The position numbers and the translations under genes are program-made. From CAZMYM01 sp964620325 (GTDB lineage: Bacteria > Bipolaricaulota > Bipolaricaulia > UBA7950 > UBA9294): DNA of 64,000 nucleotides. This document shows, one piece after another, positions 16,850 through 25,969 of this stretch. The DNA is taken from NCBI GenBank assembly GCA_964620325.1, contig CAZUIM010000010.1:17047-81046 (forward strand), read 5' to 3'. Each line of letters opens with the position of its first letter. Within the stretch, counting starts at the first letter, position 1. Below the pieces are notes generated by a model, which made no database searches, was not told the DNA's origin, and saw only the letters and a program-made list of their open reading frames with translations.

Positions 16850-17532
16850 TCCGAGGCGCACCGTTCGGTAAGGCGTTCGGGACCGCTACACTTGACAACT
16901 TCGAGGTAGTCCCGCAGTACAACGGCAAGGCACATGAAGCGTGTCTCAACCTTGTGCGAGGCGAGATCCGAGGGCTAGTTCTCCAAGGACCGGTCGGCGT
17001 TGGGAAGACGCATTTGCTTGCCGGATTGGCAAGGGCGTTCGTGCACGCACGGAATCCAGAAGAGCAGAACGAAGACTACGAACCACTGGTCGCTCTCCCG
17101 AAACTTCGCGAGCTTGTTGAGAACATCGAGAACTTCGAGTCTGAGTTGAGCAAGCAATCGACCCTAGATCCTGCCGAATCGCAGCGCGAGATAGTTGTCG
17201 AGTACTGGCCAATGCTGGACTTGGCAAGCGAGCTTCGCTCCGAGGTGACGCGCGGAGATCTCTATCTGTCGCAACGCTGCCGTCTATGCGACCTCTTGAT
17301 CCTTGACGACTTGGGACGTGAGAAGATGAGCGAGTTCATCCTCCAGGAGCTTCAGCGCATAATCGATTGGCGCTATCGCGAGATGCTTCCCATTGCCATC
17401 GCCACAAACAAGAAGCACACGGAACTCCGTGATAGGTACGAAGAACACACATTCTCGCGCCTCATTGAATCCTGCGTCTTCGTGCATGTCGCTGGGAGCG
17501 ACTACAGACGAACCAAGGCCGAGGCTCGATAG
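16846..17532 (+). CDS. DnaC/IstB-like AAA+ helicase loader, phage-type
   Basis: A 228-residue AAA+ protein with Walker A GPVGVGKTHLL (about residues 46-56), Walker B LLILDDLG, sensor I IAIATNKK and an arginine-finger segment TFSRLIE. An insertion of about 40 residues separates Walker A from the next strand. It fits DnaC-type loaders more than IstB, since no IstA transposase is near. Codon use differs from its neighbours (frequent TTG, CTA, ATA, AGG and A/T third positions), which suggests recent transfer. A hairpin terminator follows. Confidence 0.85.
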   Translation: MIRGAPFGKAFGTATLDNFEVVPQYNGKAHEACLNLVRGEIRGLVLQGPVGVGKTHLLAGLARAFVHARNPEEQNEDYEPLVALPKLRELVENIENFESELSKQSTLDPAESQREIVVEYWPMLDLASELRSEVTRGDLYLSQRCRLCDLLILDDLGREKMSEFILQELQRIIDWRYREMLPIAIATNKKHTELRDRYEEHTFSRLIESCVFVHVAGSDYRRTKAEAR

Positions 17533-17534
17533 CG

Positions 17535-17560
17535 GAGACGCGCAACGCCGTAGGCGTCTC
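17535..17560 (+). terminator. hairpin terminator after the helicase-loader gene
   Basis: GAGACGC and GCGTCTC form a 7-bp stem followed by TGTGTGT. An inner ACGCC/GGCGT stem is an alternative fold. It lies just after the stop. Confidence 0.5.
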
Positions 17561-17580
17561 TGTGTGTCGAAGGACCTCCC

Positions 17581-20379
17581 TCAGAACTGACTCTGACGAG
17601 GACCGAGTCCTGCGAACGCGTCCGCATCGAAGGACCCAACCACCGGGCGGCACGAACTCGATAGCCGAATCGCGAAAATCGAACTGACTTCTCCTGACTT
17701 GAACGCGTGCAACACCTCGTCCAGGTCGGCGGACCACTCTCCGCTGTAGGTCCGATCGCACATCTCCGCCACGGCGGCGAGCGGAACGAGGACGTTCATG
17801 CCGCCGACGCGGTCGTCGTAGCCCCAAGTTCGACTGACCATCCACGTCGCCGGCTCCCGATTGGCCGGATGGTCCGGGACCGCCCCGCTCCGCCTCTCTC
17901 CGGCAAACGCGTCAACATAGGCCCGGTCCGGATTCAGTCGACACCAGAGCCGTGCAGTCTCGTGGAACCCGTCGTAGGCTTGATGGATGTGCGGCTTGTC
18001 GATCGCCGTCTGCACGTGATCGTCGGCGGCGAAGACGAGCATCACTCTGAGGTCGGGAAGGACCCGGCCGAGCCGAGGGTAGTTGCCGACCGTCGTTCTC
18101 GACGGCCAGTAGGCGGCCGCCTCTTCCGGAAGAGCGAGGGTCTTCGGCCAGGTCTCGCGGGTGAGAGCTCCGTTGTCGAGCAGGGCCTGCAGGAGGTCGG
18201 TCGACCAGTAGTCCTTCTCCCACATCCGGGGATGCTTGAAGGAGCAGATGTAGTCGCCCCCGGAGGAGGTCCGGAAGGCCGGGCGGCCGTCCGGATACTC
18301 CTCGTTCTGGAGCCAGTAGACGCTCGAGTAGTCAATCGAGATCGTCGCCGGCATGTACCCGGACGGATCGTAGAACGGGTTTTGAACAGCGCGACCGGTC
18401 TCGTCGTCCCAATGCCCCGGCTCGAGTGGATACATCGGGTCGATCGTCGGGTTCTCCCGCCCGACGAAGAACCGTACCCGCTGTAGATCCTCGCCGTGCA
18501 GGGCGAGCACGTTCGTCGCCACGATCCCGGAGTGGGAAAAGGCGTAGAGCCCCGAAACATCGTACAGAACAGGCGGCTCGACGAGCTCGTCGAGCCGCTC
18601 TCCATCGACGTTCTCGATCTCACCGGTGGCGAACCGAACAACGTCGCACAAGGCCCGGAGGCAGTCTCTTCCACCGTAGTCGAACGTCCCTTCGCTGTGC
18701 GCCCCGGTCCTCGGATCGGACCGGCCGGGCCAGAGATAGGTCACGTAGATCGCCCCGAGCGCGTTCGGATCGAGCTCGAAGTCGAAGCCGGCCGAGCCGG
18801 CGAAGAAGCCGGACACGTTGACCAGGACCGGCGCCCCGTCCGAGTACCTCGGCGAGGACGGCGTCCGAATCGCCACGGCGATCCGTCCGATCCCCTCCGA
18901 CTCGACGAACGTGATCGTCTCCTTGGCGCTCAAGTTCTCATCGACCGCCCGGGGCTCCGCCCTCAAGCCGGTCGCTTGGACCCGGTCGGCCATCTCGTAG
19001 ATCCCTGCAAGCTGATAGATCGCCTTGGGAACGTCGACCGGGATAGCGTAAGTCGCATGATCCGTCCAGTCGTCGGGAGCGGTGTTCGCCGGAAGGTTCG
19101 GAAGACGTCCTCCAATGACTCTTGGGTCGACCGCAGCGAGAGCCTCGGAACTCGGGTTGATCTTCACCCAGGCGCCGTACGTGTCCCAGCTGTCGAACGC
19201 CTGACGGACGTGCGGCTTCGTCGGAGCCGCTTGGACGTGATCGCGTGCGTTGCAGAGGACCATCGCCGCGAGATCGGGGATCTTCGCGACCGCCTCTTCG
19301 GTCAGCCGGACCGACTCGCGAAGATCCCAGTACTCGTCAGCTTCATCGACAGAGACTAGGTCACTCGGCCACGGCTCACCGACGAGGCCTCGATCGACGA
19401 TCTCGTGCATCACCGGACGCGAGTACGTCTTCCGCTCCCCGTCGACCGGATAGGTGTCGAGCGGGAAGTCCTCGGACAGAGAGAGGGTTCCGTTCAGGTC
19501 GGGGACGTCCGCACCGCGAACCGAATCGGGGACCGTCGTGTAGCGACCGTCCCCGTTCCCGTCGTGGAAGAGCGGGTAGATCTCCTCTGCCGGATCGTAC
19601 GCCAAGTCCCCGTAGTCGACCCGCAGGACGAGCGGGTCGTAGCCTATGGCCCGCGGATTCCAGTAGTCTCCCTGCCCCGTCACCGGCTTCAGCCAGACCC
19701 TTCCGAGATCGCGCGTCGCGATCTGGCTCGAGACCGGAGTCTCCCACTGGATGACGTATCGCAGGTGCCCAGCGAGGGCCTCCCCGTGGAGCGCAGCGAC
19801 CGCGGGGAGAAGGTTCCCGCCGTTCGACTCGCCGATCAGGCCAATGTTGTCGTGAAGAACCGGAACGGGAACAATCTGGTCGATCGTCCGACCCTCGGTG
19901 TCCCGCAGCCGATTGGCCGCGTAGAGGATCACGTCGCGCAAGGCCGCGATGCAGCTCGGTCCGCGATAGTCATAGACGCCGTCGGAGGCGAGACCGCTCC
20001 ACGGGTCCTCGCCGCCTGGGAAGACGAACGTGATACAGATCACGTCGACGGCCGTCGGCGGGAGACCGTGATCGATCCCCTTGATCTCGAACCCACCCTG
20101 GACCCAGATCAGAACTGGTGCCCCCTCCGGGTAGCGCGCCTCTCCGACCATCGGAGAATGGACCCGGACGGCGAGCGTTCCGCCGTCGACGCCGGTGCTC
20201 TCCGATGGAAGCTCGACGTCCACGGATCTGAGGGTCGTCGGGCCTCCAGCCTGAGCGACGACGGAGCCGTACCCCCAATCAAGGATCCGGGATCCGATCG
20301 ACGAAGCCAGCACAAGAAGGAACAGAAACCCCACGATGACCAAGGGGAAGACACGGCGCGGCCGCAGCGACACGTTCAT
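17581..20379 (-). CDS. secreted or membrane-anchored tandem alpha/beta-hydrolase-like protein
   Basis: A 932-residue protein with one N-terminal hydrophobic segment (residues 11-30) and two homologous halves, about 55-475 and 490-890. Both have an APVLI/APVLV strand, a Y(D/L)WPG- or FPGG-type strand, DYRGPSCIAALRDV / DYGGRDCLRALCDV, a serine elbow and an (A/C)xDHVQxAxxKPH motif. The first elbow is GESNGG near residue 183, a good nucleophile motif; in the second it is FSHSG near 615, so the serine stays but the first glycine is lost. The second half may be inactive or altered. I do not recognise a named family. AGGAGG precedes ATG 20379. It could be an exported esterase or peptidase-like enzyme. 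Confidence 0.85.
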   Translation of the reverse strand: MNVSLRPRRVFPLVIVGFLFLLVLASSIGSRILDWGYGSVVAQAGGPTTLRSVDVELPSESTGVDGGTLAVRVHSPMVGEARYPEGAPVLIWVQGGFEIKGIDHGLPPTAVDVICITFVFPGGEDPWSGLASDGVYDYRGPSCIAALRDVILYAANRLRDTEGRTIDQIVPVPVLHDNIGLIGESNGGNLLPAVAALHGEALAGHLRYVIQWETPVSSQIATRDLGRVWLKPVTGQGDYWNPRAIGYDPLVLRVDYGDLAYDPAEEIYPLFHDGNGDGRYTTVPDSVRGADVPDLNGTLSLSEDFPLDTYPVDGERKTYSRPVMHEIVDRGLVGEPWPSDLVSVDEADEYWDLRESVRLTEEAVAKIPDLAAMVLCNARDHVQAAPTKPHVRQAFDSWDTYGAWVKINPSSEALAAVDPRVIGGRLPNLPANTAPDDWTDHATYAIPVDVPKAIYQLAGIYEMADRVQATGLRAEPRAVDENLSAKETITFVESEGIGRIAVAIRTPSSPRYSDGAPVLVNVSGFFAGSAGFDFELDPNALGAIYVTYLWPGRSDPRTGAHSEGTFDYGGRDCLRALCDVVRFATGEIENVDGERLDELVEPPVLYDVSGLYAFSHSGIVATNVLALHGEDLQRVRFFVGRENPTIDPMYPLEPGHWDDETGRAVQNPFYDPSGYMPATISIDYSSVYWLQNEEYPDGRPAFRTSSGGDYICSFKHPRMWEKDYWSTDLLQALLDNGALTRETWPKTLALPEEAAAYWPSRTTVGNYPRLGRVLPDLRVMLVFAADDHVQTAIDKPHIHQAYDGFHETARLWCRLNPDRAYVDAFAGERRSGAVPDHPANREPATWMVSRTWGYDDRVGGMNVLVPLAAVAEMCDRTYSGEWSADLDEVLHAFKSGEVSSIFAIRLSSSCRPVVGSFDADAFAGLGPRQSQF

Positions 20380-20430
20380 GGAACCTCCTTCGAATCCCGC
20401 TCTGAGACTAGAGGCCGCTCAGGGCGGATG

Positions 20431-20740
20431 TCAATCGAACCTACCCTCGTTCTGTTCGCGCTGTCCCCCCTCACAGGCCTCATCCGACCGCGCGACTCGA
20501 TGCCGGTACGGGTACGCCACTTCGAATCCAAGCCGTCGGTAGAGCGCAAGCGCCGGGGCGTTCAGGCTGTGCCTGTAGATAGGCGATCCGTGCGCCCGCT
20601 TCCGCCGCCCACGTGAGGAGTGCCCCGACGATCGTCGCACCGTAACCGCGCCGACGCTCGACCTCGACGACACAGAGATCGACGAGGGAAGGATCGTAGT
20701 CGATCGCCCATTCGTCGAATCGCTTCCTTCGATCGCTCAT
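20431..20740 (-). pseudogene. GNAT acetyltransferase remnant
   Basis: One frame (20740 down to about 20610) gives DLCVVEVERRRGYGATIVGALLTWAAEAGARIAYLQ, the middle and acetyl-CoA loop of a GNAT; here it is split by me only for naming (RRRGYGATIV is the loop). The continuing homology SLNAPALALYRRLGFE lies in another frame after CTACAGG near 20605. The N-terminal half of a normal GNAT is missing. Truncation plus frameshift make this a pseudogene, unless the shift is a sequence error. Confidence 0.7.
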
Positions 20741-20852
20741 CGGATCGATGATACGGCGGCAAGGAACTCGAGACGGGCGGCGTGAGCCCCTCCTGCGGGT
20801 ACAATGACGTCTCGGTTGCCATCACACCATCACGCAAAGGAGCGACGTACCC

Positions 20853-22331
20853 ATGGCCGAGGAGAACAGGAAGCCGGAGGAGAAGGAAGCCGAAGAGACC
20901 AAGAATGGGAAGGAGAAGAAGCGGAGACTCCTCGGAATCGAGCCGGTCGAGACGGAGCACACACTTGCGCTCGCGGACCGACGCCTCGAGTACGTGGCGC
21001 GCGCCGGCGTCATTCCGCTGAAAGACGAGTTCGGCGAGACCGAAGCGGAGATCTTCTTCACCGCCTACGAACGCAAGGGCGCCGACGATCGCTCCGAGCG
21101 ACCGTTGACATTCGCCTTCAACGGTGGCCCGGGCTCCTCGTCGATCTGGCTGCACATGGGAGCGATCGGACCGAAGCGAGTCCGAATGGAGGACAAGGGT
21201 TGGATGCCGTCGCCGCCGTACCGCTACGAGGACAACGCGTACACGTGGCTCGACGAAACCGACCTCGTCTTCGTCGATCCGGTCGGAACCGGGTTCAGCC
21301 GAGCCGCAAAGGAGGACCTCGACAAGAAGTTCTGGAGTTACCAGGGCGACATCGATTCGGTCGGCGAGTTCATCCGCCTCTACTTGACCCGTTACGAGCG
21401 GTGGAATTCGCCGCTCTTCCTCGCCGGCGAGAGCTACGGGACAACGCGCGCCGCCGCCCTGGCCGGGCATCTCGTCGACCGAGGGATCGCATTCAACGGG
21501 ATCGCGCTCATTTCAACGGCTCTCGACATCGCCGCGATCTTCTTCCTTCCCGCGAACGATCTGCCGTATCAGCTCTTCGTCCCCACATACGCGGCCGCCG
21601 CGTGGTATCACGGTCAGCTCGACGACGCCCTGCAGAAGATGGCGCTCGACGACCTCGTCGACCAGGTGAGGGCGTGGTCCGAGGGAGAGCTGACGACAGC
21701 CCTGATGAAGGGAGATCGTCTCTCCGACGAGGAGCGAACCCGCATCGCCGAGCGTCTCGCACACTACACCGGTCTCGACCTCGACTACGTGCTCGGCACC
21801 AACCTCCGCATCGAGATTCACCGGTTCTGCAAACAGCTGTTGCGGAACGAGAAACGCAGCATCGGACGGTTCGACGCTCGCTTCAAGGGCGTCGAGAATC
21901 TCGCGGTGACGGAGCGTCCGGACTTCGATCCATCGGGCGTCGCCACGACACCCCCGTACACGGCCGCGCTCAATCACTACCTCCGCTCGGAGCTCGGCAT
22001 CGAGACCGACCTGTCCTACGAGACGCTGAGTGGCAAGGTGAACCAAGCCTGGGAGTGGGAGAAGGCGAAGCTTCCGACGACCGGCGAAGCCCTCCGCGGT
22101 GCGATGGCGAAGAACCCGTACATGAAAGTGATCGTCGCGCAAGGATACTACGATCTGGCGACGCCGCTGTTGGCGACCGAGTACATGCTGAGCCACATGA
22201 ACGTCGATCCGGAGCTCCGGCCGAACGTCGAGACCGCATACTACGAGGCTGGCCACATGTTCTACCTCGACCTCGATTGCCTCGCCGCCTTCCGCGACGA
22301 TGTGAAGGCGTTCATCGCGCGCTCCGTCTAG
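20853..22331 (+). CDS. serine carboxypeptidase-like peptidase, family S10
   Basis: A 492-residue S10-type enzyme. It has FNGGPGSSS (oxyanion region), FVDPVGTGFS, nucleophile serine in GESYGT near 192, aspartate in GYYDLATP near 432 and histidine in EAGHMFY near 467, so the triad is complete. The first 30 residues are Lys/Glu-rich with no signal peptide, which predicts a cytoplasmic enzyme, unlike secreted eukaryotic S10 carboxypeptidases. AAGGAG precedes ATG 20853, and TACAAT near 20800 may be its -10. Its stop overlaps the convergent secreted-protein gene as CTAG. Confidence 0.92.
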   Translation: MAEENRKPEEKEAEETKNGKEKKRRLLGIEPVETEHTLALADRRLEYVARAGVIPLKDEFGETEAEIFFTAYERKGADDRSERPLTFAFNGGPGSSSIWLHMGAIGPKRVRMEDKGWMPSPPYRYEDNAYTWLDETDLVFVDPVGTGFSRAAKEDLDKKFWSYQGDIDSVGEFIRLYLTRYERWNSPLFLAGESYGTTRAAALAGHLVDRGIAFNGIALISTALDIAAIFFLPANDLPYQLFVPTYAAAAWYHGQLDDALQKMALDDLVDQVRAWSEGELTTALMKGDRLSDEERTRIAERLAHYTGLDLDYVLGTNLRIEIHRFCKQLLRNEKRSIGRFDARFKGVENLAVTERPDFDPSGVATTPPYTAALNHYLRSELGIETDLSYETLSGKVNQAWEWEKAKLPTTGEALRGAMAKNPYMKVIVAQGYYDLATPLLATEYMLSHMNVDPELRPNVETAYYEAGHMFYLDLDCLAAFRDDVKAFIARSV

Positions 22332-23089
22332 CCGGTTGGCTCTTCTCTGAGAATCGACGCGAGCCGCTCGCGCAGGGTTTCGCAGGTCCAGGACGGATCG
22401 ACGCGAACCATCACGAAGCGGCTCGCGGCCGGATCCGAATCGGGCCCACCGGCGGTATCGATCTCGAGGAGCGGATTCGTCGCCGCGAGCACCGATTGCT
22501 CGTCGGTCCATTCGATCCGCCCTTCGATCCGATCGGCGTCGATGACCGGTCCGATCATCCGGTCGGTGACTCGCTGCACGACGTACGTCTCCCCCTCCAC
22601 GATCCCGAGGACCGTGATACGAACGGTCATCCCCGGTCGTCCGTCGCCGTCCTGGTCGACGATCCGAGGGTCGAGCGGATCGTCCGGCAGCGGATCGTTC
22701 GCTGGATCCTCGAGGACGGCACCGCGCACCTCGACGTAGGCCGGCTGGTCGAAGACCACGCCGTCGTCCGTCACCCGGAGGACGGCTGCTCGAGGCGTCG
22801 GCGCGAGCGACGCAGTGAACACCTCGGGAATGACGGTCTCCACCAGCGGCGTCCCGTCATCGACGTCGGTGAAGCAGTATCGGCCGAGCAGCGTGAGATT
22901 CGCTCCGTCTTGCTCGATGCTGACGAACTGCGCAACGACGCTCGTTCTCGGGACCTCACCGGCAAACGGAAGAACGGCGACCCCTCGGAAGACCTGGATC
23001 ACCGCCCACCTCCCCGAAAGGTCCGGGACTTCCGCCGTCGCACAGAATCCGAGAAGAAGAGCTAGCGTCACGGCGACTCCGGATCGCAT
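22328..23089 (-). CDS. secreted protein of unknown function (paralogue of 40134-40943)
   Basis: A 253-residue product with a signal peptide (MRSGVAVTLALLLGFCATAE) and then PDLSGRWAVI, DPANDPLPDDPLDPR, VDQDGDGRPGMTV, GETYVVQRVTDRMI, RIEGRIEWTDEQ and a C-terminal SWTCETLRE. The gene at 40.1 kb shows the same string of blocks. The DxDxDG-like VDQDGDG loop could bind calcium. I know no named family. ATG 23089 follows AGGAGGCG; the upstream frame to 23161 is excluded. Exported, probably periplasmic or extracellular. Confidence 0.8.
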   Translation of the reverse strand: MRSGVAVTLALLLGFCATAEVPDLSGRWAVIQVFRGVAVLPFAGEVPRTSVVAQFVSIEQDGANLTLLGRYCFTDVDDGTPLVETVIPEVFTASLAPTPRAAVLRVTDDGVVFDQPAYVEVRGAVLEDPANDPLPDDPLDPRIVDQDGDGRPGMTVRITVLGIVEGETYVVQRVTDRMIGPVIDADRIEGRIEWTDEQSVLAATNPLLEIDTAGGPDSDPAASRFVMVRVDPSWTCETLRERLASILREEPTG

Positions 23090-23296
23090 CGCCTCCTGTC
23101 TCCTTTCTCCGCCCCTCGTTCCCATCCTACTCGAAGTCCGTCGATCGCGCGCACCGGGCATCCCGGGCCGCGAGGCGTACGACCCGATCGACGGGCGGCC
23201 GCCTGCGTCGCTCCCGGCGCACCATCTCTACGTCTGTCCGGCGGGAACCCGATCTCCCGTCGCGCAAGGCGATGCCGGACGGGGCCTGGCTCGCAC

Positions 23297-24148
23297 CTAA
23301 GGTCGATTGATCCGCAGCCACTCGTACATCAGAACCCCACCGGCGATGGCGACGTTCACGCTCTCGGCCCGTCCGAGAAGGGGCAGCGCAACGTACTCCT
23401 CCAGGTGTTCATCGATCTGGGGGGAAAGCCCGCGGGCCTCGTTCCCGAGGACGAGGGCGACCGATCCGACGAGCGCCTTGCTACTCCACACCGTCTCGCC
23501 CCGGCGAGCGTCGGCACCGACCGGGCGGCAACCTTGCGCTTCGAACCAAGGCCAGAGAACCTCGGCCGCTCCGACGCGGGCGAACGGAATCGAGAAGAGG
23601 GAGCCCATCGTCCCTCGGACCGTCTTCGGATCGAACGGGTCCACACACGGTTCGAGGAGGATGACCCCGCGAGCACCGACCGCGTCGGCCGTCCGGATCA
23701 ACGTCCCAACGTTCCCCGGATCCTGCAACCGATCGAGGACGAGAACCAGACCGGCCGTCGCGTCATCGCTTCCGACCTCGTCGAGTGAGGATTCCAGATC
23801 GCTCAGGGCGAACGTCGCGGCCAATCCCTGGGACATCTCCCGCTCGGAGAGGGTATCGAGAACGTGCGCTTCGACGGGGACAGCCTCCGCCCCAGCCTCG
23901 GTCAGCGCATCGAGGAGACGCGGGGCCGTCTCGCCGACGAACAGCTCGTCGCAGAATAAGACCTCCAGCGGCCTCGCCGTCGAACCGACGGCCGGGGCCT
24001 GTATCCGTTCGGCCGCCATTGCCAGAAGCTGAAGCCCTTCAACGAGAAATCGATCCTGTCGAACTCGATGCTTCCGCTGCGTGAGCTTCCGCGCCTCCAC
24101 GATCCGCCGGTTTCTCACCGATCGAATCGGACCGTTCGATCCGTGCAT
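23297..24148 (-). CDS. TrmH/SpoU-family RNA 2'-O-methyltransferase
   Basis: A 283-residue SPOUT methyltransferase. It has an N-terminal substrate-binding domain (RKHRVRQDRFLVEGLQLL) and three SPOUT motifs: VLDRLQDPGNVGTLIRTADA, VALVLGNEARGLSP and LPLLGRAESVNVAIAGG. The knotted fold uses S-adenosylmethionine to methylate ribose in rRNA or tRNA; RlmB- and TsnR-like members share this layout, and the exact site is not evident. ATG 24148 follows GGAGG. Confidence 0.93.
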   Translation of the reverse strand: MHGSNGPIRSVRNRRIVEARKLTQRKHRVRQDRFLVEGLQLLAMAAERIQAPAVGSTARPLEVLFCDELFVGETAPRLLDALTEAGAEAVPVEAHVLDTLSEREMSQGLAATFALSDLESSLDEVGSDDATAGLVLVLDRLQDPGNVGTLIRTADAVGARGVILLEPCVDPFDPKTVRGTMGSLFSIPFARVGAAEVLWPWFEAQGCRPVGADARRGETVWSSKALVGSVALVLGNEARGLSPQIDEHLEEYVALPLLGRAESVNVAIAGGVLMYEWLRINRP

Positions 24149-24196
24149 CAGGGCCTCCGTTTCGCGTCGTTCGCTTCGAGTGTACCGAAATGCTCG

Positions 24197-24613
24197 CTAC
24201 CGACGATCGGCCCAAGCGATCAGATCCTCGACGAATGCGGCGCACCCCGGACGGGAAGCTCTCGAAGTGATTCGCCGACCGGCGCCCATCGGAAGGCGTA
24301 TCGGAAGCCCCGATCGACCCCGTTCCCGGTGACCGTGTGATCGAACGTGTCCGGAAGATCGTCCGGAACCGTGAACAGGAGGAACTGCTGATCCTCGTCG
24401 AGGTACTCGACGATCCCCTGGTGCCGAACGAGGGAGTCCCCCCGCAATTCCGCCCTCCTCGTGGATCTCCCGGACGGCCGCGGCCGTCACGTTCTCGCCC
24501 GATTCGACCGTTCCCTTTGGCACTTCGCAGCCCGGTTCATCGTGGCTCGGAAAGACGAGAAGCTGCGCCGGCGGACGATCGGCGCGAAAGACGTGCATGG
24601 AGACCTTCTCCAT
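24197..24613 (-). CDS. NUDIX hydrolase with two compensating frameshifts
   Basis: The N-terminal frame has a full NUDIX box, GTVESGE followed seven residues later by REIHEEGGI. After GGIAG the homology moves to another frame (SLVRHQGIVEYLDEDQQ, RYAFRWAPVGESLRELPV), then returns to the first for AAFVEDLIAWADRR. The first shift is an extra G in the six-G run near 24446; the second, near 24256, needs one extra base in CCGGGG. Corrected, it would be a normal small pyrophosphohydrolase of about 138 residues. As read, some 63 residues are garbled. Start ATG 24613 or 24598. Confidence 0.75.
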   Translation of the reverse strand: MEKVSMHVFRADRPPAQLLVFPSHDEPGCEVPKGTVESGENVTAAAVREIHEEGGIAGGLPRSAPGDRRVPRRGSAVPPVHGSGRSSGHVRSHGHRERGRSGLPIRLPMGAGRRITSRASRPGCAAFVEDLIAWADRR

Positions 24614-24618
24614 CGGAC

Positions 24619-25854
24619 CTACCCACCTTCGTCCTCGAGGGCCCTCTTCACGAGGCGCTTCAGCCTCCGCTTGTGACCTGCCGGAACGATCTTCTCGAAC
24701 ATCGCGGACCCGCAGCCGTCGAACCGCGCAAATCGGGCGACCTCTCGCGCCAACTCCGGAAGAAGCTCATCGAACCGATCGAACTCCGGTTCGAACAGCA
24801 GCGTGCGAGCGATCAACGTGCCGGACTTCCGATCGGCCTTCGGATCGAGACGAGCGACGAGGCTGTCCCCGAACAGAATCGGGAAGACGAAGTACCCGTA
24901 CTTCCGTCTCTCGCTCGGAAGGTAGCATTCGAGGGTGTAGTCGAAATCGAACAACCACGCCGTTCGCTCCCGTTGGATGATCAGGTTGTCGAACGGGCAG
25001 AGGAGGGTGCAGCGTGGAGGCGGCGCTTCCCGATCCTGGTCGAGCAGTCCGGGCCGGGCGTAGAGCACCTGGTCCTCGACCCGTTCGACCGAGATCGTTG
25101 TGATCTCGCCATCCTCCACGAGGCCTCGAATCGCCTCCTGCGTCTCGGAGAGGCTCATCCCGTTGATGTGGAAGCGGATCTCGCGCTCTGTCGCCACGGC
25201 GTAGGCGTCCAACGCTCGAAGGACGAGGAAGCGGTCGACCTCCTCATCAGACGGGACACGCGTGTCGACGTCGCCCGGAAGGACCCGTTCGGTCAGGTCA
25301 TAGACGCGCTGGAAGTTCCGGCGTTCCGAGATCATCAGCCGGCCTTGCGAAAACAGCAACTCGAGCGCCATCTTCGCCGGTTTCCAGTCCCACCACGTGC
25401 CGCGCGTCCGCCCCTCGGGGGGCTTGAAGTCCTTCGACGTAAGCGGCCCCTCGGCCTCGATCCGTTCGTAGACGCGCTCCACGATCTCCTCGTGTTCCGC
25501 GAGCCAGGCCTTCCCATGGCTGCTCGTCGGTGAACGACGCATCCTCGGAAGGTAATAGCGGAAATCGCTCATCGGTAGGTAGGATGCCGCGTGTCCCCAG
25601 TACTCGAAGACGCGGCGATCGACGGCGAGCAATCGGTCGAGCATCTCCGGACGGTAGTCGGGACGCCGGGCTCGGAGCGTCTGATGATGAGCTCGCTTGA
25701 CGACCGAAATCGTATCGATCTGTACGTAGCCCAATCGCTCGATCGTCTGCGCCACGCCCTCCTCTCCGTCGATCGGTGTGCCGCGACCGTCCAACAGCTG
25801 TGCGCGAACGGCGAGTCGACGAGCCAAGCCGCGCGGAATGTCTTCCTTGTGCAT
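24619..25854 (-). CDS. YcaQ/AlkX-like winged-helix DNA glycosylase (HTH_42)
   Basis: A 411-residue protein of the HTH_42 family: LGYVQIDTISVVKRAHHQ, WGHAASYLP, GTWWDWKPAKMALELLF, CPFDNLIIQRERT, FDFDYTLECYLP and YGYFVFPILFGD. The catalytic QxD motif is present as Q45-I-D47, as in E. coli YcaQ, which unhooks DNA interstrand crosslinks. ATG 25854 is preceded by a clear TATACT -10 (minus strand 25901-25896); the longer frame to 26202 overlaps the divergent methyltransferase gene and is excluded. It ends 5 bases before the NUDIX start, so they may share a transcript. Confidence 0.9.
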   Translation of the reverse strand: MHKEDIPRGLARRLAVRAQLLDGRGTPIDGEEGVAQTIERLGYVQIDTISVVKRAHHQTLRARRPDYRPEMLDRLLAVDRRVFEYWGHAASYLPMSDFRYYLPRMRRSPTSSHGKAWLAEHEEIVERVYERIEAEGPLTSKDFKPPEGRTRGTWWDWKPAKMALELLFSQGRLMISERRNFQRVYDLTERVLPGDVDTRVPSDEEVDRFLVLRALDAYAVATEREIRFHINGMSLSETQEAIRGLVEDGEITTISVERVEDQVLYARPGLLDQDREAPPPRCTLLCPFDNLIIQRERTAWLFDFDYTLECYLPSERRKYGYFVFPILFGDSLVARLDPKADRKSGTLIARTLLFEPEFDRFDELLPELAREVARFARFDGCGSAMFEKIVPAGHKRRLKRLVKRALEDEGG

Positions 25855-25956
25855 GTTCCGTCCTGTTCGACCGATGATCCTGCCCCGATCGTTCGAGTAT
25901 ACGAGCACCTCATCACCCGCAACCCGACAGGTCTGGCGGACGCCGCCGCGACGGGA

Positions 25957-25962
25957 TAGGAT
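25957..25962 (+). promoter_or_regulatory. -10 box of the methyltransferase at 25970 (leaderless type)
   Basis: TAGGAT lies 7 bases before ATG 25970, with no ribosome site between. No good -35 is visible at 16-18 bases upstream. Confidence 0.45.
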
Positions 25963-25969
25963 CGGGACC

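Noticed and set aside
16846..17532. IstB of an IS21 element
   Set aside because: No IstA transposase or terminal inverted repeats nearby; the upstream phage replisome gene supports a helicase loader.
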